From positions 1-64,000 of the forward strand of contig NZ_JAKSYC010000110.1 in assembly GCF_022829585.1 (NCBI RefSeq): a stretch of DNA of 64,000 bases, written 5' to 3'. The notes below the pieces were generated by a model that was given only the letters and a program-made list of their open reading frames with translations, was not told the DNA's origin and ran no database searches. The stretch is from Methylobacterium sp. J-026 (lineage in GTDB: Bacteria; Pseudomonadota; Alphaproteobacteria; Rhizobiales; Beijerinckiaceae). Shown one piece after another: positions 29,255 through 38,134 of the stretch (positions are counted from its first letter, which is position 1; every line of letters begins with the position of its first letter). The position numbers and the translations under genes are program-made.

Positions 29255-29301
29255 GTCGGGGTTTCACCCCGACACCCCACCAAAGGGACACGGCCCTTTG
29301 G
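29255..29301 (+). terminator. Two tandem hairpins after cobT
   Basis: GTCGGGGT (29255-29262) pairs with ACCCCGAC (29266-29273); CCAAAGGG (29280-29287) pairs with CCCTTTGG (29294-29301). They start 4 bases after the cobT stop. No T-run; together they probably end the cobT transcript and shield it from the converging minus-strand gene. Confidence 0.6.
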
Positions 29302-29429
29302 AATCCCCGATCATACCGACGGCCGTAGACACGGACTCTTCCAGCGTTCGGCCGTCGGCAAGCGCGAACGCGCGTCGCCGCTCATCCGGCGGTTCGCCCA
29401 CGAGGCGTCAGCCTCATGGGCGACTGGTA

Positions 29430-31022
29430 TCAGCCAGTCTTCTCGATGTTCCAGAAGAACTGGACGGGGGCCATGACCATGCCCTTGAGCTTCGTGCTGA
29501 CGGCCATCGGCTGCTGCACGAGCCCCGCCGGGGCGTAGGGGACGACCTCGAAGGCCCGCGCCTCGATGCGTGCGGCCAGCGCCTTCTGCTGCGCCTCGTC
29601 CCCCGTGGCGATCCATTCGCTCCGCAGCGATTCCAGCGTCGGGTCGTCCGGCCAGCCGAACCAGGCGGCCGGACCGTTGGCCCGGATCAGCGGGTGCAGG
29701 GCCGGGTTCAGCACGTCCGCCCCCGACCACAGGGTGTGGAAGACCGACCAGCCGCCGGCATCGACGGGCCCGCGGTTGCCGCGGCGGGCGATGAAGCTGC
29801 CCCAGTCGGTGGAGACCAGGTCGACGTTCATCCCGAGCTGCTTGAGCAGGTCCTGGGTCACCAGCGACTGGTTGTAGGCGATGGGCTGGTCGGCCGGGGC
29901 GAGCAGCACGACCGTCTCGCCCTTGTAGCCGGCCTTGGCGAGCATCGCCTTGGCCTTGGCGAGGTCCTCCTGCATGGCGGCGCCCCCGCCGGCGCCGGTC
30001 GACATCGGCGAGCCCGGCGTGAAGAAGGTCTTGGCCTCCCGGTAGTAGTCCGGGTCGCCCACCACCGCCTGCATGTAGTCGTCCTGCTTCATGGCCATCA
30101 TCACGGCCCGGCGGATCTCGGGATTGTTGAACGGCGGCTGCGTGTGGTTGAACCGCATCAGCAGGATCAGCCCGAGCGGCACGTTGCGGATCTCGATCCC
30201 CGGCTTGCCCTTGAGCACGGGGATCAGGTCGATCGCCGGCTGCTCGTACCAGTCGACCGCGCCCTGGATCATCGCGCCGACCGCCGCCGAAGCCTCCGTG
30301 ATCGCCAGCCACTCGATCCGGTCGACCTTGGCGACCTTGCCGCCGGCCGCCCAGGACGGCGCCTCCTCCCGGGGCCGGTAGCCGGCATGGCGGGTGTAGA
30401 TCGCGTTCTGGCCCGGGATCCATTCCCGCGCCTCGAAGCGCCAGGGCCCGGAGCCCATGGCGTCGGCGATCGGCTTGGACGCGTCCTGGAGCGCGATGCG
30501 CTCCGGCATGATGAAGGGCACGTTGGACGACAGCTTGCCCAAAGCCGCCGGGAGCAGGGGGAACGGCCGCTTCAGACTGATGGTGAAGGTCCGCGCGTCC
30601 GCCTGGCCGTATTCCGCCACGAAGCCCGCGAGCGTCTGCCCGAACGCGTCCCGCTTGGACCAGCGCGCTATGGACGCGATGCAGTCCTTGGCCTCGACGG
30701 GGGTGCCGTCGTGGAAGCTGAGGCCGTCCCGGAGATGGAACGTCCAGCGCAGGCCGTCGGGCGCGGTCTGCCAGTCGCTCACCATCTGCGGCTGGATCCG
30801 GAAGTTCTCGTCCGTGGCGAATAACGTGTCGTAGACGAGGTAGCCGTGGTTGCGGATGACGTAGCTCGTGGCGACGATCGGATCGAGGGACGGCAGCGGC
30901 GTCGACGGGATGAAGCGCAGCACGCTACCGCCGGGCTGGGCCCGGGCGACGTACGGGCGGCCGAGGCTGGCGGCGGCCGCGCAGGCGGTCCCAGCCAGAA
31001 GCTGGCGGCGGTCGAGCGTCAT
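29430..31022 (-). CDS. Peptide/nickel-type ABC transporter substrate-binding protein
   Basis: Periplasmic binding protein of family 5 (DppA/OppA-like), 530 residues. The N-terminus TLDRRQLLAGTACAAAASLG has an RR motif and an ARA-Q cleavage site, so export is probably by Tat. The body has the SBP_bac_5 landmarks LVYDTLFATDENFRIQPQMV, DGLRWTFHLRDGLSFHDGTP and RRAVMMAMKQDDYMQAV. The paired permease and ATPase genes are not adjacent. ATG 31022 begins the signal. It is divergent from the GntR gene and has the 13-bp GntR operator 40 bases upstream. Confidence 0.93.
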   Translation of the reverse strand: MTLDRRQLLAGTACAAAASLGRPYVARAQPGGSVLRFIPSTPLPSLDPIVATSYVIRNHGYLVYDTLFATDENFRIQPQMVSDWQTAPDGLRWTFHLRDGLSFHDGTPVEAKDCIASIARWSKRDAFGQTLAGFVAEYGQADARTFTISLKRPFPLLPAALGKLSSNVPFIMPERIALQDASKPIADAMGSGPWRFEAREWIPGQNAIYTRHAGYRPREEAPSWAAGGKVAKVDRIEWLAITEASAAVGAMIQGAVDWYEQPAIDLIPVLKGKPGIEIRNVPLGLILLMRFNHTQPPFNNPEIRRAVMMAMKQDDYMQAVVGDPDYYREAKTFFTPGSPMSTGAGGGAAMQEDLAKAKAMLAKAGYKGETVVLLAPADQPIAYNQSLVTQDLLKQLGMNVDLVSTDWGSFIARRGNRGPVDAGGWSVFHTLWSGADVLNPALHPLIRANGPAAWFGWPDDPTLESLRSEWIATGDEAQQKALAARIEARAFEVVPYAPAGLVQQPMAVSTKLKGMVMAPVQFFWNIEKTG

Positions 31023-31061
31023 CGCGGGCACCCTTTCCGGATCGAGCCCCGACGCCCGATC

Positions 31062-31074
31062 GATTTTATACAAT
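31062..31074 (-). promoter_or_regulatory. Candidate GntR operator 1
   Basis: In the direction of the binding-protein gene the site reads ATTGTATAAAATC. It differs at one position from the palindrome TTGTATACAA bound by many FCD-type GntR regulators. The identical 13-mer precedes the DapA-like gene at 31808-31820 in the same orientation to its gene. TATAAA inside it could be a -10 box. Confidence 0.6.
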
Positions 31075-31138
31075 TTCAACACCCAAGTGCTGCCGTCAAG
31101 GGTCCCGCGGCGCTTCCGGGACGGATGGGGAGCGAACC

Positions 31139-31795
31139 ATGAAGAACCGGACCATCGCAAGTTCGATCGGGTTCGAGATCCGGCGGCGCATCCTCGATGG
31201 GCGCTATCCGGCCGGGTCGCAGCTGCGCCAGGACGGCCTCGCGTCGGAGTTCGGCGCCAGCCGGATCCCGGTCCGGGAAGCCCTGTTTCAGCTCGAGGCT
31301 GAGGGCCTCGTGCGGATCCACCCGCACCGGGGTGCGACGGTGGCCCCGCTCTCGCCGGCGGACGCGGCCGAAGCCCTCGAACTCCGGGGCGTTCTCGAAC
31401 CACGCCTCCTCGCCCTGTCGACGCCCCGGCTGACCGGGGACGACTTCGATCGGGCGGACGCCCTGCTGGAGGACTACGCGGCGGCGCTGCGCGACGGGGC
31501 GACCGCGCGCTGGGGCACCCTCAACACGGAGTTGCACCTGCTCCTGTACAGCCGGGCCGACCGCCCCCGCACCCTCGGGATCGTCGGCGCGCTGCTGGCG
31601 GAGTGCGACCGCTACACGCGCCTGCAGCTCTCCACCGATGCGGCGGAGCTGGAGCGGGCGGACCGCGAGCATCGGGAGATCGTCCGGCTGTGCCGGAACG
31701 GTCACGCCTCGGCCGCCTGCGCCCTCCTGGCCGACCATATCGACCACGTCGCCGCCTCGCTGATGGCCTTTCTGGGCACGGCGCCAACGCCATAG
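31139..31795 (+). CDS. GntR-family regulator with FCD effector domain
   Basis: A 218-residue DNA-binding regulator. The N-terminal winged helix (about residues 8-70) shows LRQDGLASEFGASRIPVREA and AEGLVRIHPHRGATVAPLSP. The C-terminal FCD all-helical domain has ELRGVLEPRLLALS, LNTELHLLLYSRADRP (metal ligand histidine) and DREHREIVRLCRNG, so it binds a carboxylate through a metal. It lies between and presumably controls the divergent binding protein and the downstream DapA-like gene, using the shared 13-bp site. The inducer is likely the transported or cleaved compound. Confidence 0.9.
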   Translation: MKNRTIASSIGFEIRRRILDGRYPAGSQLRQDGLASEFGASRIPVREALFQLEAEGLVRIHPHRGATVAPLSPADAAEALELRGVLEPRLLALSTPRLTGDDFDRADALLEDYAAALRDGATARWGTLNTELHLLLYSRADRPRTLGIVGALLAECDRYTRLQLSTDAAELERADREHREIVRLCRNGHASAACALLADHIDHVAASLMAFLGTAPTP

Positions 31796-31807
31796 ATCCC
31801 GCGGTTG

Positions 31808-31820
31808 ATTGTATAAAATC
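31808..31820 (+). promoter_or_regulatory. Candidate GntR operator 2
   Basis: ATTGTATAAAATC, an exact copy of the site at 31062-31074 read in the opposite strand. It lies 13 bases after the GntR stop and 98 before the DapA-like start, so the latter has its own controlled promoter. Confidence 0.6.
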
Positions 31821-31918
31821 CTTGCCCGAATCGCCCGCTGCTGCCATGGGGAGACGCGCCGTCCCGCGAGGCCGCCAGGCCGGCGGGGACGATCCCCCTC
31901 CCAGCAGACGAGCCGGCG

Positions 31919-32872
31919 ATGGCCTCCGACCGACAGATCTTCTCCGGCACGATCCCAGCCCTGATGACGCCCTGCCGGCCGGACCGCACGCCCGATCTCG
32001 ACGCCCTCGCCCGGAAGGGGCGGGACCTCGTCGATGCCGGGATGTCGGCGGTGGTCTATTGCGGCTCGATGGGCGATTGGCCGCTGCTGACCGACGCGGA
32101 GCGGATGGCGGGCGTCGAGCGGCTTCTGGCGGAAGGCGTCCCGGTGATCGTGGGGACCGGCGCGCAGAACCCGAAGCGGGCAGCGGCGCTCGCCGCCCAC
32201 GCCAAGGCGGCCGGGGCGCAGGGCCTGATGATCATCCCGCGGGTCCTGTCGCGCGGCAGCTCGGCGGCGGCGCAGGAGGCCCATTTCGCCGGCATCCTGG
32301 AGGCGGCCGTCGACCTGCCGTCGGTGATCTACAACAGCCCCTATTACGGCTTCGAGACCCGGGCGGAACTGTTCTTCCGCCTGCGCGACCGGTACCCGCA
32401 CCTCGTCGGGTTCAAGGAGTTCGGCGGCGCCCAGGCGCTCACCTACGCGGCCGAGCACATCACCGGCCAGGCGCCCGACATCACCCTGATGGTCGGGGTG
32501 GATACGCAGGTGGTGCACGGCTACGTCAATTGCGGCGCCCGGGGCGCCATCACGGGCATCGGCAACGTCCTGCCGCGGGAGGTGCTGCACCTCGTCGCCC
32601 TGTGCGAGAAGGCGGCCGCCGGCGCCGTCCTGGCCCGGCGGCGGGCGGAGGAGCTCGACGCCGCCCTCGCGATCCTGTCGAGCTTCGACGAGGGGACCGA
32701 CCTCGTCCTGTACTACAAGCACCTGATGGTGCTGGAGGGGAACGCGGAATACGCGCTCCACTTCAACGCCTCCGACGCGTTGAGCGCCGGACAGCGCTAC
32801 TACGCGGAGAATCAGTTGCGGATCTTCAAGGCGTGGTACGCGCGGTGGTCGGAGGAGGGCGGCCAGGACTGA
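31919..32872 (+). CDS. DapA-family aldolase/dehydratase
   Basis: A class I Schiff-base aldolase-fold protein of 317 residues. The substrate carboxylate loop is replaced by CGSMGDWPLLTDAER; the catalytic tyrosine is in SVIYNSPYYGFET and the Schiff-base lysine in HLVGFKEFGGAQ. The GTP-like loop ends with ARGAITGIGNVLP. The CGSMGDWPL segment differs from the GTTGE of true dihydrodipicolinate synthase, so a catabolic role on a keto acid (for example a hydroxyproline or sugar-acid intermediate) is more likely than lysine synthesis. Local control by the GntR regulator supports catabolism of a compound bound by the SBP. Confidence 0.88.
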   Translation: MASDRQIFSGTIPALMTPCRPDRTPDLDALARKGRDLVDAGMSAVVYCGSMGDWPLLTDAERMAGVERLLAEGVPVIVGTGAQNPKRAAALAAHAKAAGAQGLMIIPRVLSRGSSAAAQEAHFAGILEAAVDLPSVIYNSPYYGFETRAELFFRLRDRYPHLVGFKEFGGAQALTYAAEHITGQAPDITLMVGVDTQVVHGYVNCGARGAITGIGNVLPREVLHLVALCEKAAAGAVLARRRAEELDAALAILSSFDEGTDLVLYYKHLMVLEGNAEYALHFNASDALSAGQRYYAENQLRIFKAWYARWSEEGGQD

Positions 32873-33005
32873 CCTTCGCCGCAGCGGCCATCCTCGGCCG
32901 TCGGGGGCGGGGCGGGGCACGCCCCGGGACACAGCGCCTTTGCGCGGGACGGCCGGTCGGCGCTATTGCGGGTGCGAGATCGGTCCCAGCCCGCGAACCC
33001 CGCCC

Positions 33006-33362
33006 ATGAAGATCACCCAAGCCTTCACCTTCGAGGCGGCCCACCGCCTGCCGAACGTGCCCGAGACCCATCGCTGCCACCGGATGCACGGGCATTCCTA
33101 CCGGGTCGAGCTGACCGTGGCCGGGCCGGTCGATCCCCACACGGGCTGGGTGATCGACTTCTACGAGATCGAGTCGATCTTCGGCCCGCTGCTCGCCCGG
33201 CTCGACCACCATTGCCTCAACGAGATCGAGGGCCTGGAGAATCCCACCGCCGAGATCATCGCGGCCTGGATCTGGCATCGCCTGCGACCGGACCTGCCGG
33301 GCCTGGCCCGGGTGCGGGTCGCGGAGACCCCGATGTCCTGGGCGGAATACGATGGCGACTGA
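33006..33362 (+). CDS. queD: 6-carboxytetrahydropterin synthase
   Basis: Second enzyme of queuosine precursor synthesis, converting dihydroneopterin triphosphate to 6-carboxy-tetrahydropterin. The 118 residues carry zinc ligands in FEAAHRLP and [11 protein letters not shown], the catalytic cysteine in [12 protein letters not shown], the catalytic aspartate and histidine in [13 protein letters not shown], and [16 protein letters not shown] 33006 starts [14 protein letters not shown]. It overlaps queC by 11 bases. The 133-bp spacer upstream has GC-rich inverted bases but no preQ1 riboswitch that I can see. Confidence 0.95.
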   Translation: MKITQAFTFEAAHRLPNVPETHRCHRMHGHSYRVELTVAGPVDPHTGWVIDFYEIESIFGPLLARLDHHCLNEIEGLENPTAEIIAAWIWHRLRPDLPGLARVRVAETPMSWAEYDGD

Positions 33363-34071
33363 GACCGTGAGACCGGGTGACCACTCAGCGCTTGTGCTGT
33401 TCTCCGGCGGCCAGGATTCGGCGACCTGCCTCGCCTGGGCGCTGGACCGGTTCGACCACGTCGAGACGCTGGGCTTCGACTACGGCCAGCGCCACCGGGT
33501 CGAGCTCGACCGCCGGGCCACGCTCCGGGACGGGATGGGTCGCATCGATACGGCCTGGGCCTCACGCCTCGGCGACGACCACACGATCGCCCTCGACGCC
33601 CTGGGCAAAATCTCCGAGACGGCGCTGACCCGGGATGCGGCGATCGGTTACGAAGCGTCGGGCCTGCCCAACACCTTCGTGCCCGGGCGCAACATCGTGT
33701 TCCTGACCTTCGCGGCGGCGCTTGCCTACCGGCGGGGCCTGCGCCACGTGGTCGGCGGCATGTGCGAGACCGACTATTCCGGCTATCCCGATTGTCGCGA
33801 CGACACGATCAAGGCGCTGCAGGTGGCGCTGAACCTCGGCATGGACCGCCGCTTCGTGCTGCACACGCCGCTGATGTGGCTCGACAAGGCGCAGACCTGG
33901 AGCCTTGCCGAGACCCTGGGGGGGGCGGCGCTGGTCGACCTGATCGTCGAGGAGAGCCACACCTGCTATCTCGGCGCGCGCGGACAGCGGCATCCCTGGG
34001 GCTACGGCTGCGGCACCTGCCCGGCCTGCCAGCTGCGGGCGGCGGGCTACGCGCGCTTCATGGCGTCCTGA
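33352..34071 (+). CDS. queC: 7-cyano-7-deazaguanine synthase
   Basis: Makes preQ0 for queuosine from 7-carboxy-7-deazaguanine and ammonia. The 239 residues show the PP-loop [46 protein letters not shown], and the zinc-binding C-terminus [12 protein letters not shown] preceded by ESHTCYLG. It overlaps queD by 11 bases and the converging TetR gene by 14 bases at its 3' end. Confidence 0.96.
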   Translation: MATETVRPGDHSALVLFSGGQDSATCLAWALDRFDHVETLGFDYGQRHRVELDRRATLRDGMGRIDTAWASRLGDDHTIALDALGKISETALTRDAAIGYEASGLPNTFVPGRNIVFLTFAAALAYRRGLRHVVGGMCETDYSGYPDCRDDTIKALQVALNLGMDRRFVLHTPLMWLDKAQTWSLAETLGGAALVDLIVEESHTCYLGARGQRHPWGYGCGTCPACQLRAAGYARFMAS

Positions 34072-34663
34072 GCCCATCGACCAGCACCGCCAGCGTCCCC
34101 CGGAAGGCGTCGGGACTCGCGAACAGGCGCTCCATCAGCAGCGCCCCCTCCAGGGTGGCGATGACGTAGCGGGCGAGCGCCGCCGGATCCGCGCCCGCGC
34201 GCACGCTTCCCGCCGCTTGGCCCTCCCGCAGGACCGCCTCCAGCCAGGCGAGGTGATCCGCGAAAAAGGCCGCGATGTCCCGGCGGAGGCGCTCGGGCAG
34301 GGCCTCGCCCTCGATGGCGAGCGCCGCGCACAGGCAGCCGAGCCCCTGCTCGACCCCGCCGAGATAGAGTTTGCCGTAGGCCTCCACCCGGCCCGGCCCG
34401 TCCGGACCGTCGGCGCGGATCACCGCCAGGGCGGCGGCGTAGCGGGCCGCGTAGGCCGCCACCAGGGCGGCCCCGAGATCGACCTTGGTGGGGAAGTGGT
34501 GGTGGATGCTCGCCTTGCGGATGCCCACCGCCTCCGCGAGGTCGGCATAGCTGAACCCGGCATAGCCGCGCCCCCGGACCAGGGTCTCGGCCTGCATCAG
34601 CAGCTCGGTGCGGGTGTCTCGCATCGCCTGAACCGTCTCGTCCGGCTCGCGCGAACGTGTCAC
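34058..34663 (-). CDS. TetR-family repressor
   Basis: A 201-residue regulator (188 if ATG 34624 is used). The N-terminal helix-turn-helix reads [20 protein letters not shown] then [20 protein letters not shown]; the C-terminal helical domain includes [20 protein letters not shown], with two cysteines that might sense an electrophile or redox state. The 3' end overlaps queC. It is divergent from the zinc hydrolase of the quinoprotein cluster; a 6-bp-arm inverted repeat overlaps the -10 of that gene, which is the expected operator. Confidence 0.88.
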   Translation of the reverse strand: MTRSREPDETVQAMRDTRTELLMQAETLVRGRGYAGFSYADLAEAVGIRKASIHHHFPTKVDLGAALVAAYAARYAAALAVIRADGPDGPGRVEAYGKLYLGGVEQGLGCLCAALAIEGEALPERLRRDIAAFFADHLAWLEAVLREGQAAGSVRAGADPAALARYVIATLEGALLMERLFASPDAFRGTLAVLVDGLRTP

Positions 34664-34692
34664 CGTCCGGCGTCCGTTCCCCTGTCTGCCAC

Positions 34693-34727
34693 TTGACCGC
34701 CCAAAGATCTACCTACTTAATGGTAGA
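34693..34727 (+). promoter_or_regulatory. Promoter with overlapping TetR operator
   Basis: -35 TTGACC (34693-34698), 17-base spacer, -10 CTTAAT (34716-34721). The inverted repeat TCTACC-N8-GGTAGA (34708-34727) covers the -10, so a bound TetR dimer would block the polymerase. It lies just before the zinc hydrolase gene (ATG 34751). Confidence 0.6.
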
Positions 34728-34750
34728 CAACAAGATCAGGAGGATTCGGC

Positions 34751-35725
34751 ATGACGGCGTCCGCCGTCCAACCGTGGAAATCCGTCGTCGCGGGCCGCCG
34801 CACCGTATCGCGGCGCGGCGCGCTGTTCGGCGGCCTGTGCCTCTGCTGCCTGCCGACCCTCGGCCGCGCCGCCGAATCTTTTACGATGGCGGAGGTCGGG
34901 CCGGGCATCTTCATGCGCAAGGGCCTGATCGCCGACGCCACCGCCGAGAATGCCGACGCCATCGCCAATATTGGCTTCGTCATCGGCCGGGACGGCGTGC
35001 TGGTCACCGAATCCGGCGGCAGCCTCGCCGACGGCCAATGGCTGCGCGCCGAGATCGCCAAACGCACCCCCAAGCCGATCACCCACGTGGTGCTGACCCA
35101 TGTCCACCCGGACCATGTCTTCGGGGCGGGGGCGTTCGTGCAGGACAAGCCGGTCTTCATCGGCCACGCCAAGCTCACCGAGGCGCTCTCGGCCCGGGGG
35201 GAATTCTACCGCAAGCGCCTGAGCGATCTCCTCGGCGAAGACCGGACCGGGCCGGTGGTCTACCCGACGATGACCGTAGCCGACACGGCCGAGATCGACC
35301 TCGGCGACCGCCGCCTGACCTTCACGGCGCACGGCCCGGCCCACACCACCTCGGACCTGTCGATGATCGACTCGGGCAGCGGCCTGCTGTTTCCCGCCGA
35401 CCTGCTGTTCGTGAACCGCATCCCCTCCCTCGACGGCAGCCTGAAGGGCTGGCTGAAGGAGGCCGAGCGCCTGAAGGCCATGGGCCCCGCCCGGGCGGTG
35501 CCGGGCCACGGGCCGGTGACGGTGGATCTCGCCCCGGCGCTCGCCGACCTCACCGGCTACCTGACGGCGCTGCGCGACGGCACCCGCGCGGCGATCGCCA
35601 AGGACGTGTCGATCGAGAAGGCGGTCGACAGCGTCGCGAAGGGTCAACGGGACAAGTGGGCGCTGTTCGACACCTACAACGGCCGCAACGTCACCGTGGC
35701 CTACCAAGAACTCGAGTGGGACTAA
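34751..35725 (+). CDS. Quinoprotein relay system zinc metallohydrolase
   Basis: A periplasmic metallo-beta-lactamase-fold protein of 324 residues. The N-terminus TVSRRGALFGGLCLCCLPTL carries the SRR-x-x-L Tat motif with A-x-A cleavage near LGRAAE. The zinc signature is THVHPDHVFGAGAF, with the later AHGPAHTTSDLSM and VPGHGPVTVD. The next two genes (SoxYZ-like carrier, C-x3-C-W protein) mark it as the relay-system hydrolase that accompanies quinoprotein alcohol dehydrogenases. Controlled by the divergent TetR; substrate unknown. Confidence 0.85.
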   Translation: MTASAVQPWKSVVAGRRTVSRRGALFGGLCLCCLPTLGRAAESFTMAEVGPGIFMRKGLIADATAENADAIANIGFVIGRDGVLVTESGGSLADGQWLRAEIAKRTPKPITHVVLTHVHPDHVFGAGAFVQDKPVFIGHAKLTEALSARGEFYRKRLSDLLGEDRTGPVVYPTMTVADTAEIDLGDRRLTFTAHGPAHTTSDLSMIDSGSGLLFPADLLFVNRIPSLDGSLKGWLKEAERLKAMGPARAVPGHGPVTVDLAPALADLTGYLTALRDGTRAAIAKDVSIEKAVDSVAKGQRDKWALFDTYNGRNVTVAYQELEWD

Positions 35726-35766
35726 GTTTCCGGACCGCCCTATCGTAACCAGACGGGAGACACGCC

Positions 35767-36600
35767 ATGACCTCCAGGATCAACAGGACCGTTCTCGCCC
35801 TCGGGCTCGCCCTCGCGGCGACCGCCGTGACCGGGCCGCTCGCCGGCGCCGCGCGGGCCGCGGGCGCCTCCGACACGGATCAGGAGCGGGCCGCCCGCTG
35901 GCACGAGATCGCCACGTCGATCTTCGGCGACCGCGCGATCACGCCGACCGACAGCCTCGTGAAGATCGATGCGCCCGTGCGCGCCCTCGACGCCGCCCTG
36001 GTGCCGATCACCCTGACCATGCCCAAGGACGGGCAGATCAAGGCGGTGTCGCTGATCATCGACGACAACCCGGCGCCCTACGCGGCCCGGTTCGCGTTCG
36101 GCCCGGCCGCCGACCCGGCGGAGCTGAAGCTGCGCGTGCGGGTCAACAACTACACCGACATGCACGCCGTGGTGGAGACGCAGGACGGCAAGCTCTACGA
36201 GGCCAAGCAGTTCGTGAAGGCGTCCGGCGGCTGCTCGGCCCCGATGGGCATGAGCGACGAGGAGGCCATGAAGGGTATGGGCGACATGCGCATGAAGTTC
36301 GCCGACGCCCAGCCCGGCCAGCCCGTGGAGGCGACGCTGATGGTCCGCCACCCGAACTTCTCCGGCATGCAGATGAACCAGGTCACCCGGGACTTCACGC
36401 CGGCCCGCTACATCGACAAGATCGTCGTCTCGGCCGGCGATCAGACGGTCTTCACCCTGACGGGCGACATCTCGATCTCCTCGAACCCGGTGATCAACTT
36501 CGCGTTCAAGCCGGACGGCAAGCCGATCCAGGTGGCGGCCTCCGACAACCAGGGCGGGCACTGGCAGCACAGCTTCACCCCGCCGAGCCCGACGAACTGA
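35767..36600 (+). CDS. Quinoprotein-associated SoxYZ-like carrier
   Basis: A 277-residue exported protein with a Sec signal (TVLALGLALAATAVTGPLAG then AARA). The N-terminal half is SoxY-like with a central KASGGCSAPMGMSDEEAMKG, where the GGC cysteine is a candidate carrier site; the C-terminal half is SoxZ-like (ISISSNPVINFAFKPDGKPI and SDNQGGHWQHSF). This Y-Z fusion belongs to the carrier found beside PQQ-dependent alcohol dehydrogenase systems. It follows the hydrolase by 41 bases and precedes the C-x3-C-W gene by 3. The bound intermediate is unknown. Confidence 0.85.
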   Translation: MTSRINRTVLALGLALAATAVTGPLAGAARAAGASDTDQERAARWHEIATSIFGDRAITPTDSLVKIDAPVRALDAALVPITLTMPKDGQIKAVSLIIDDNPAPYAARFAFGPAADPAELKLRVRVNNYTDMHAVVETQDGKLYEAKQFVKASGGCSAPMGMSDEEAMKGMGDMRMKFADAQPGQPVEATLMVRHPNFSGMQMNQVTRDFTPARYIDKIVVSAGDQTVFTLTGDISISSNPVINFAFKPDGKPIQVAASDNQGGHWQHSFTPPSPTN

Positions 36601-36603
36601 GCG

Positions 36604-37200
36604 ATGCGGACCGCAGGCCCGATCGTCCGGATCGCAGCGGCCCTGGCGGCGCTCGGCGGCCTCGCCGCCGCGCCGGCCGATTCCCCCGTCAACGTCCCGG
36701 AGCCGGAGGGGCTCTATGCCGGTCCACCGAAGGGCTATACGCCGCCGACCCTGACGGGCGCGGCGGTGCTCGACGCCGGCGCCGTCGCCGCCCTGCTGGC
36801 GGGGCCGGACAAGCCGGTGCTGATCGACGTGGCGGCGCCGGACCGCAAGCCGTCGAACTTCCCCGCCGGCCGCCTCTGGCTGCCGGTGCACCCCTCGATC
36901 CCGGGCGCGGTCTGGCTGCCCGAGGCCGGGGCCGAACCCCTGGCGCCCGAGCGCGAGGCGCTGTTCTACGCGCGCGTCGCCGCGCTGACCGGCAACGACA
37001 GGGCCAAGCCCGTCGTGGTCTTCTGCCATGTGGAGTGCTGGGGCAGCTGGAACGCCGCCAAGCGGCTGGTGCGCAAGGGCTATACCGGCATCCGCTGGTT
37101 CCCCGAAGGCGTCGAGGGCTGGCAGGACAAGCATGAGACCGCGGCCTTGCGCGTCGATCCGGCCTGGCAGGCGGGGACCGAGCCGCAGGCGGGGCGCTGA
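36604..37200 (+). CDS. PQQ-catabolism-associated C-x3-C-W protein
   Basis: A 198-residue exported protein. The hydrophobic N-terminus (IVRIAAALAALGGLAAAPAD) looks like a signal peptide. The body is rhodanese-like and carries VVFCHVECWGSWNAAKRLVR, the C-x3-C-W signature of the family linked to PQQ-dependent alcohol use. A further family trace is PEGLYAGPPKGYTPPTL. It is 3 bases after the SoxYZ-like carrier and closes the cluster. The cysteine pair suggests a redox or thiol-relay role; not shown experimentally. Confidence 0.85.
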   Translation: MRTAGPIVRIAAALAALGGLAAAPADSPVNVPEPEGLYAGPPKGYTPPTLTGAAVLDAGAVAALLAGPDKPVLIDVAAPDRKPSNFPAGRLWLPVHPSIPGAVWLPEAGAEPLAPEREALFYARVAALTGNDRAKPVVVFCHVECWGSWNAAKRLVRKGYTGIRWFPEGVEGWQDKHETAALRVDPAWQAGTEPQAGR

Positions 37201-37243
37201 CCCGGGGGGCAGGGCGGTGTAAGAAGCGCGACGAGGCCTGACA

Positions 37244-37285
37244 CGCGCGTCTCCTTCCCCCCTCTGCGGGGGAGGGAGACGCGCG
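37244..37285 (-). repeat. Half copy of the modular hairpin repeat
   Basis: The arms CGCGCGTCTCC and GGGAGACGCGCG surround a CCCCCCTCTGCGGGGGAGGG core, which is the constant half of the repeat at 70-129 but without the variable hairpin and CTCTCCCG block. It lies just upstream of panB (start 37308) and may form a stable leader stem. Confidence 0.6.
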
Positions 37286-37307
37286 GATACCGAAAGGGAT
37301 CTGAACC

Positions 37308-38126
37308 ATGTCGCAGGTCGTGCAGTCCCGCCGGCTCCGGGCGATCGATATCGGCAAGCGCAAGGCCGAGGGGCGCAAGATCATCGCGCTCACCGCCTAT
37401 CACGCCCACACGGCCGGCATCGTCGACCCCTATTGCGACTTCATCCTGGTGGGCGATTCCCTCGGCATGGTCATGCACGGGATGGAATCGACCATTCCCG
37501 TGACCCTGGAGATGATGATCCTCCAGGCCCAGGCGGTGATCCGCGGCACCGAGAAGGCGCTCGTCGTGGTCGACATGCCGTTCGGCTCCTACGAGGCGAG
37601 CCGGGAGCAGGCCTTCCTGAACGCCGCCCGGGTGCTGAAGGAGACCGGCGCCGGGGCGATCAAGATGGAGGGCGGGGCGCATTTCGCCGAGACCGTGGCG
37701 TTCCTGGTCCAGCGCGGCGTGCCGGTGATGGGCCATATCGGGCTCACCCCCCAGGCGGTGAACACGATGGGCGGCTTCAAGGTCCAGGGCCGCGCCCCCG
37801 ACGACGAGCGTCGCCTCCTGGAGGACGCAAGGGCGATCTCCGAAGCCGGGGCCTTCGCGATCGTGCTGGAGGGCATCGTCGAGCCGGTGGCGCGCGCCAT
37901 CGCGACATCGCCGCGGGTCACGGCGGCCACGATCGGCATCGGCGCCTCGGCGGTCTGCGACGGGCAGATCCTGGTGCTGGAGGACATGCTCGGCCTGTCC
38001 GAGCGCACGCCGAAATTCGTGCGCCAGTTCGGCAGCCTGCGCGGCCATATCGAGGAGGCCGTGAAGGCCTATGCCGAGGAGGTCCGGGCCGGGCGGTTCC
38101 CGGCCGAGGACCACACCTACGGGTAG
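37308..38126 (+). CDS. panB: 3-methyl-2-oxobutanoate hydroxymethyltransferase
   Basis: First committed enzyme of pantothenate synthesis, adding a hydroxymethyl from methylenetetrahydrofolate to alpha-ketoisovalerate. The 272 residues show [37 protein letters not shown] (metal aspartate), [40 protein letters not shown] and ALAIVLEGI-like [16 protein letters not shown]. It ends 8 bases before the converging acetyltransferase. A stem-loop repeat precedes it. Confidence 0.95.
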   Translation: MSQVVQSRRLRAIDIGKRKAEGRKIIALTAYHAHTAGIVDPYCDFILVGDSLGMVMHGMESTIPVTLEMMILQAQAVIRGTEKALVVVDMPFGSYEASREQAFLNAARVLKETGAGAIKMEGGAHFAETVAFLVQRGVPVMGHIGLTPQAVNTMGGFKVQGRAPDDERRLLEDARAISEAGAFAIVLEGIVEPVARAIATSPRVTAATIGIGASAVCDGQILVLEDMLGLSERTPKFVRQFGSLRGHIEEAVKAYAEEVRAGRFPAEDHTYG

Positions 38127-38134
38127 GGGCGCCG

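Noticed and set aside
37201..37307. A promoter for panB in the 107-bp spacer
   Set aside because: Only the half hairpin repeat is visible; no -35/-10 pair with good spacing.
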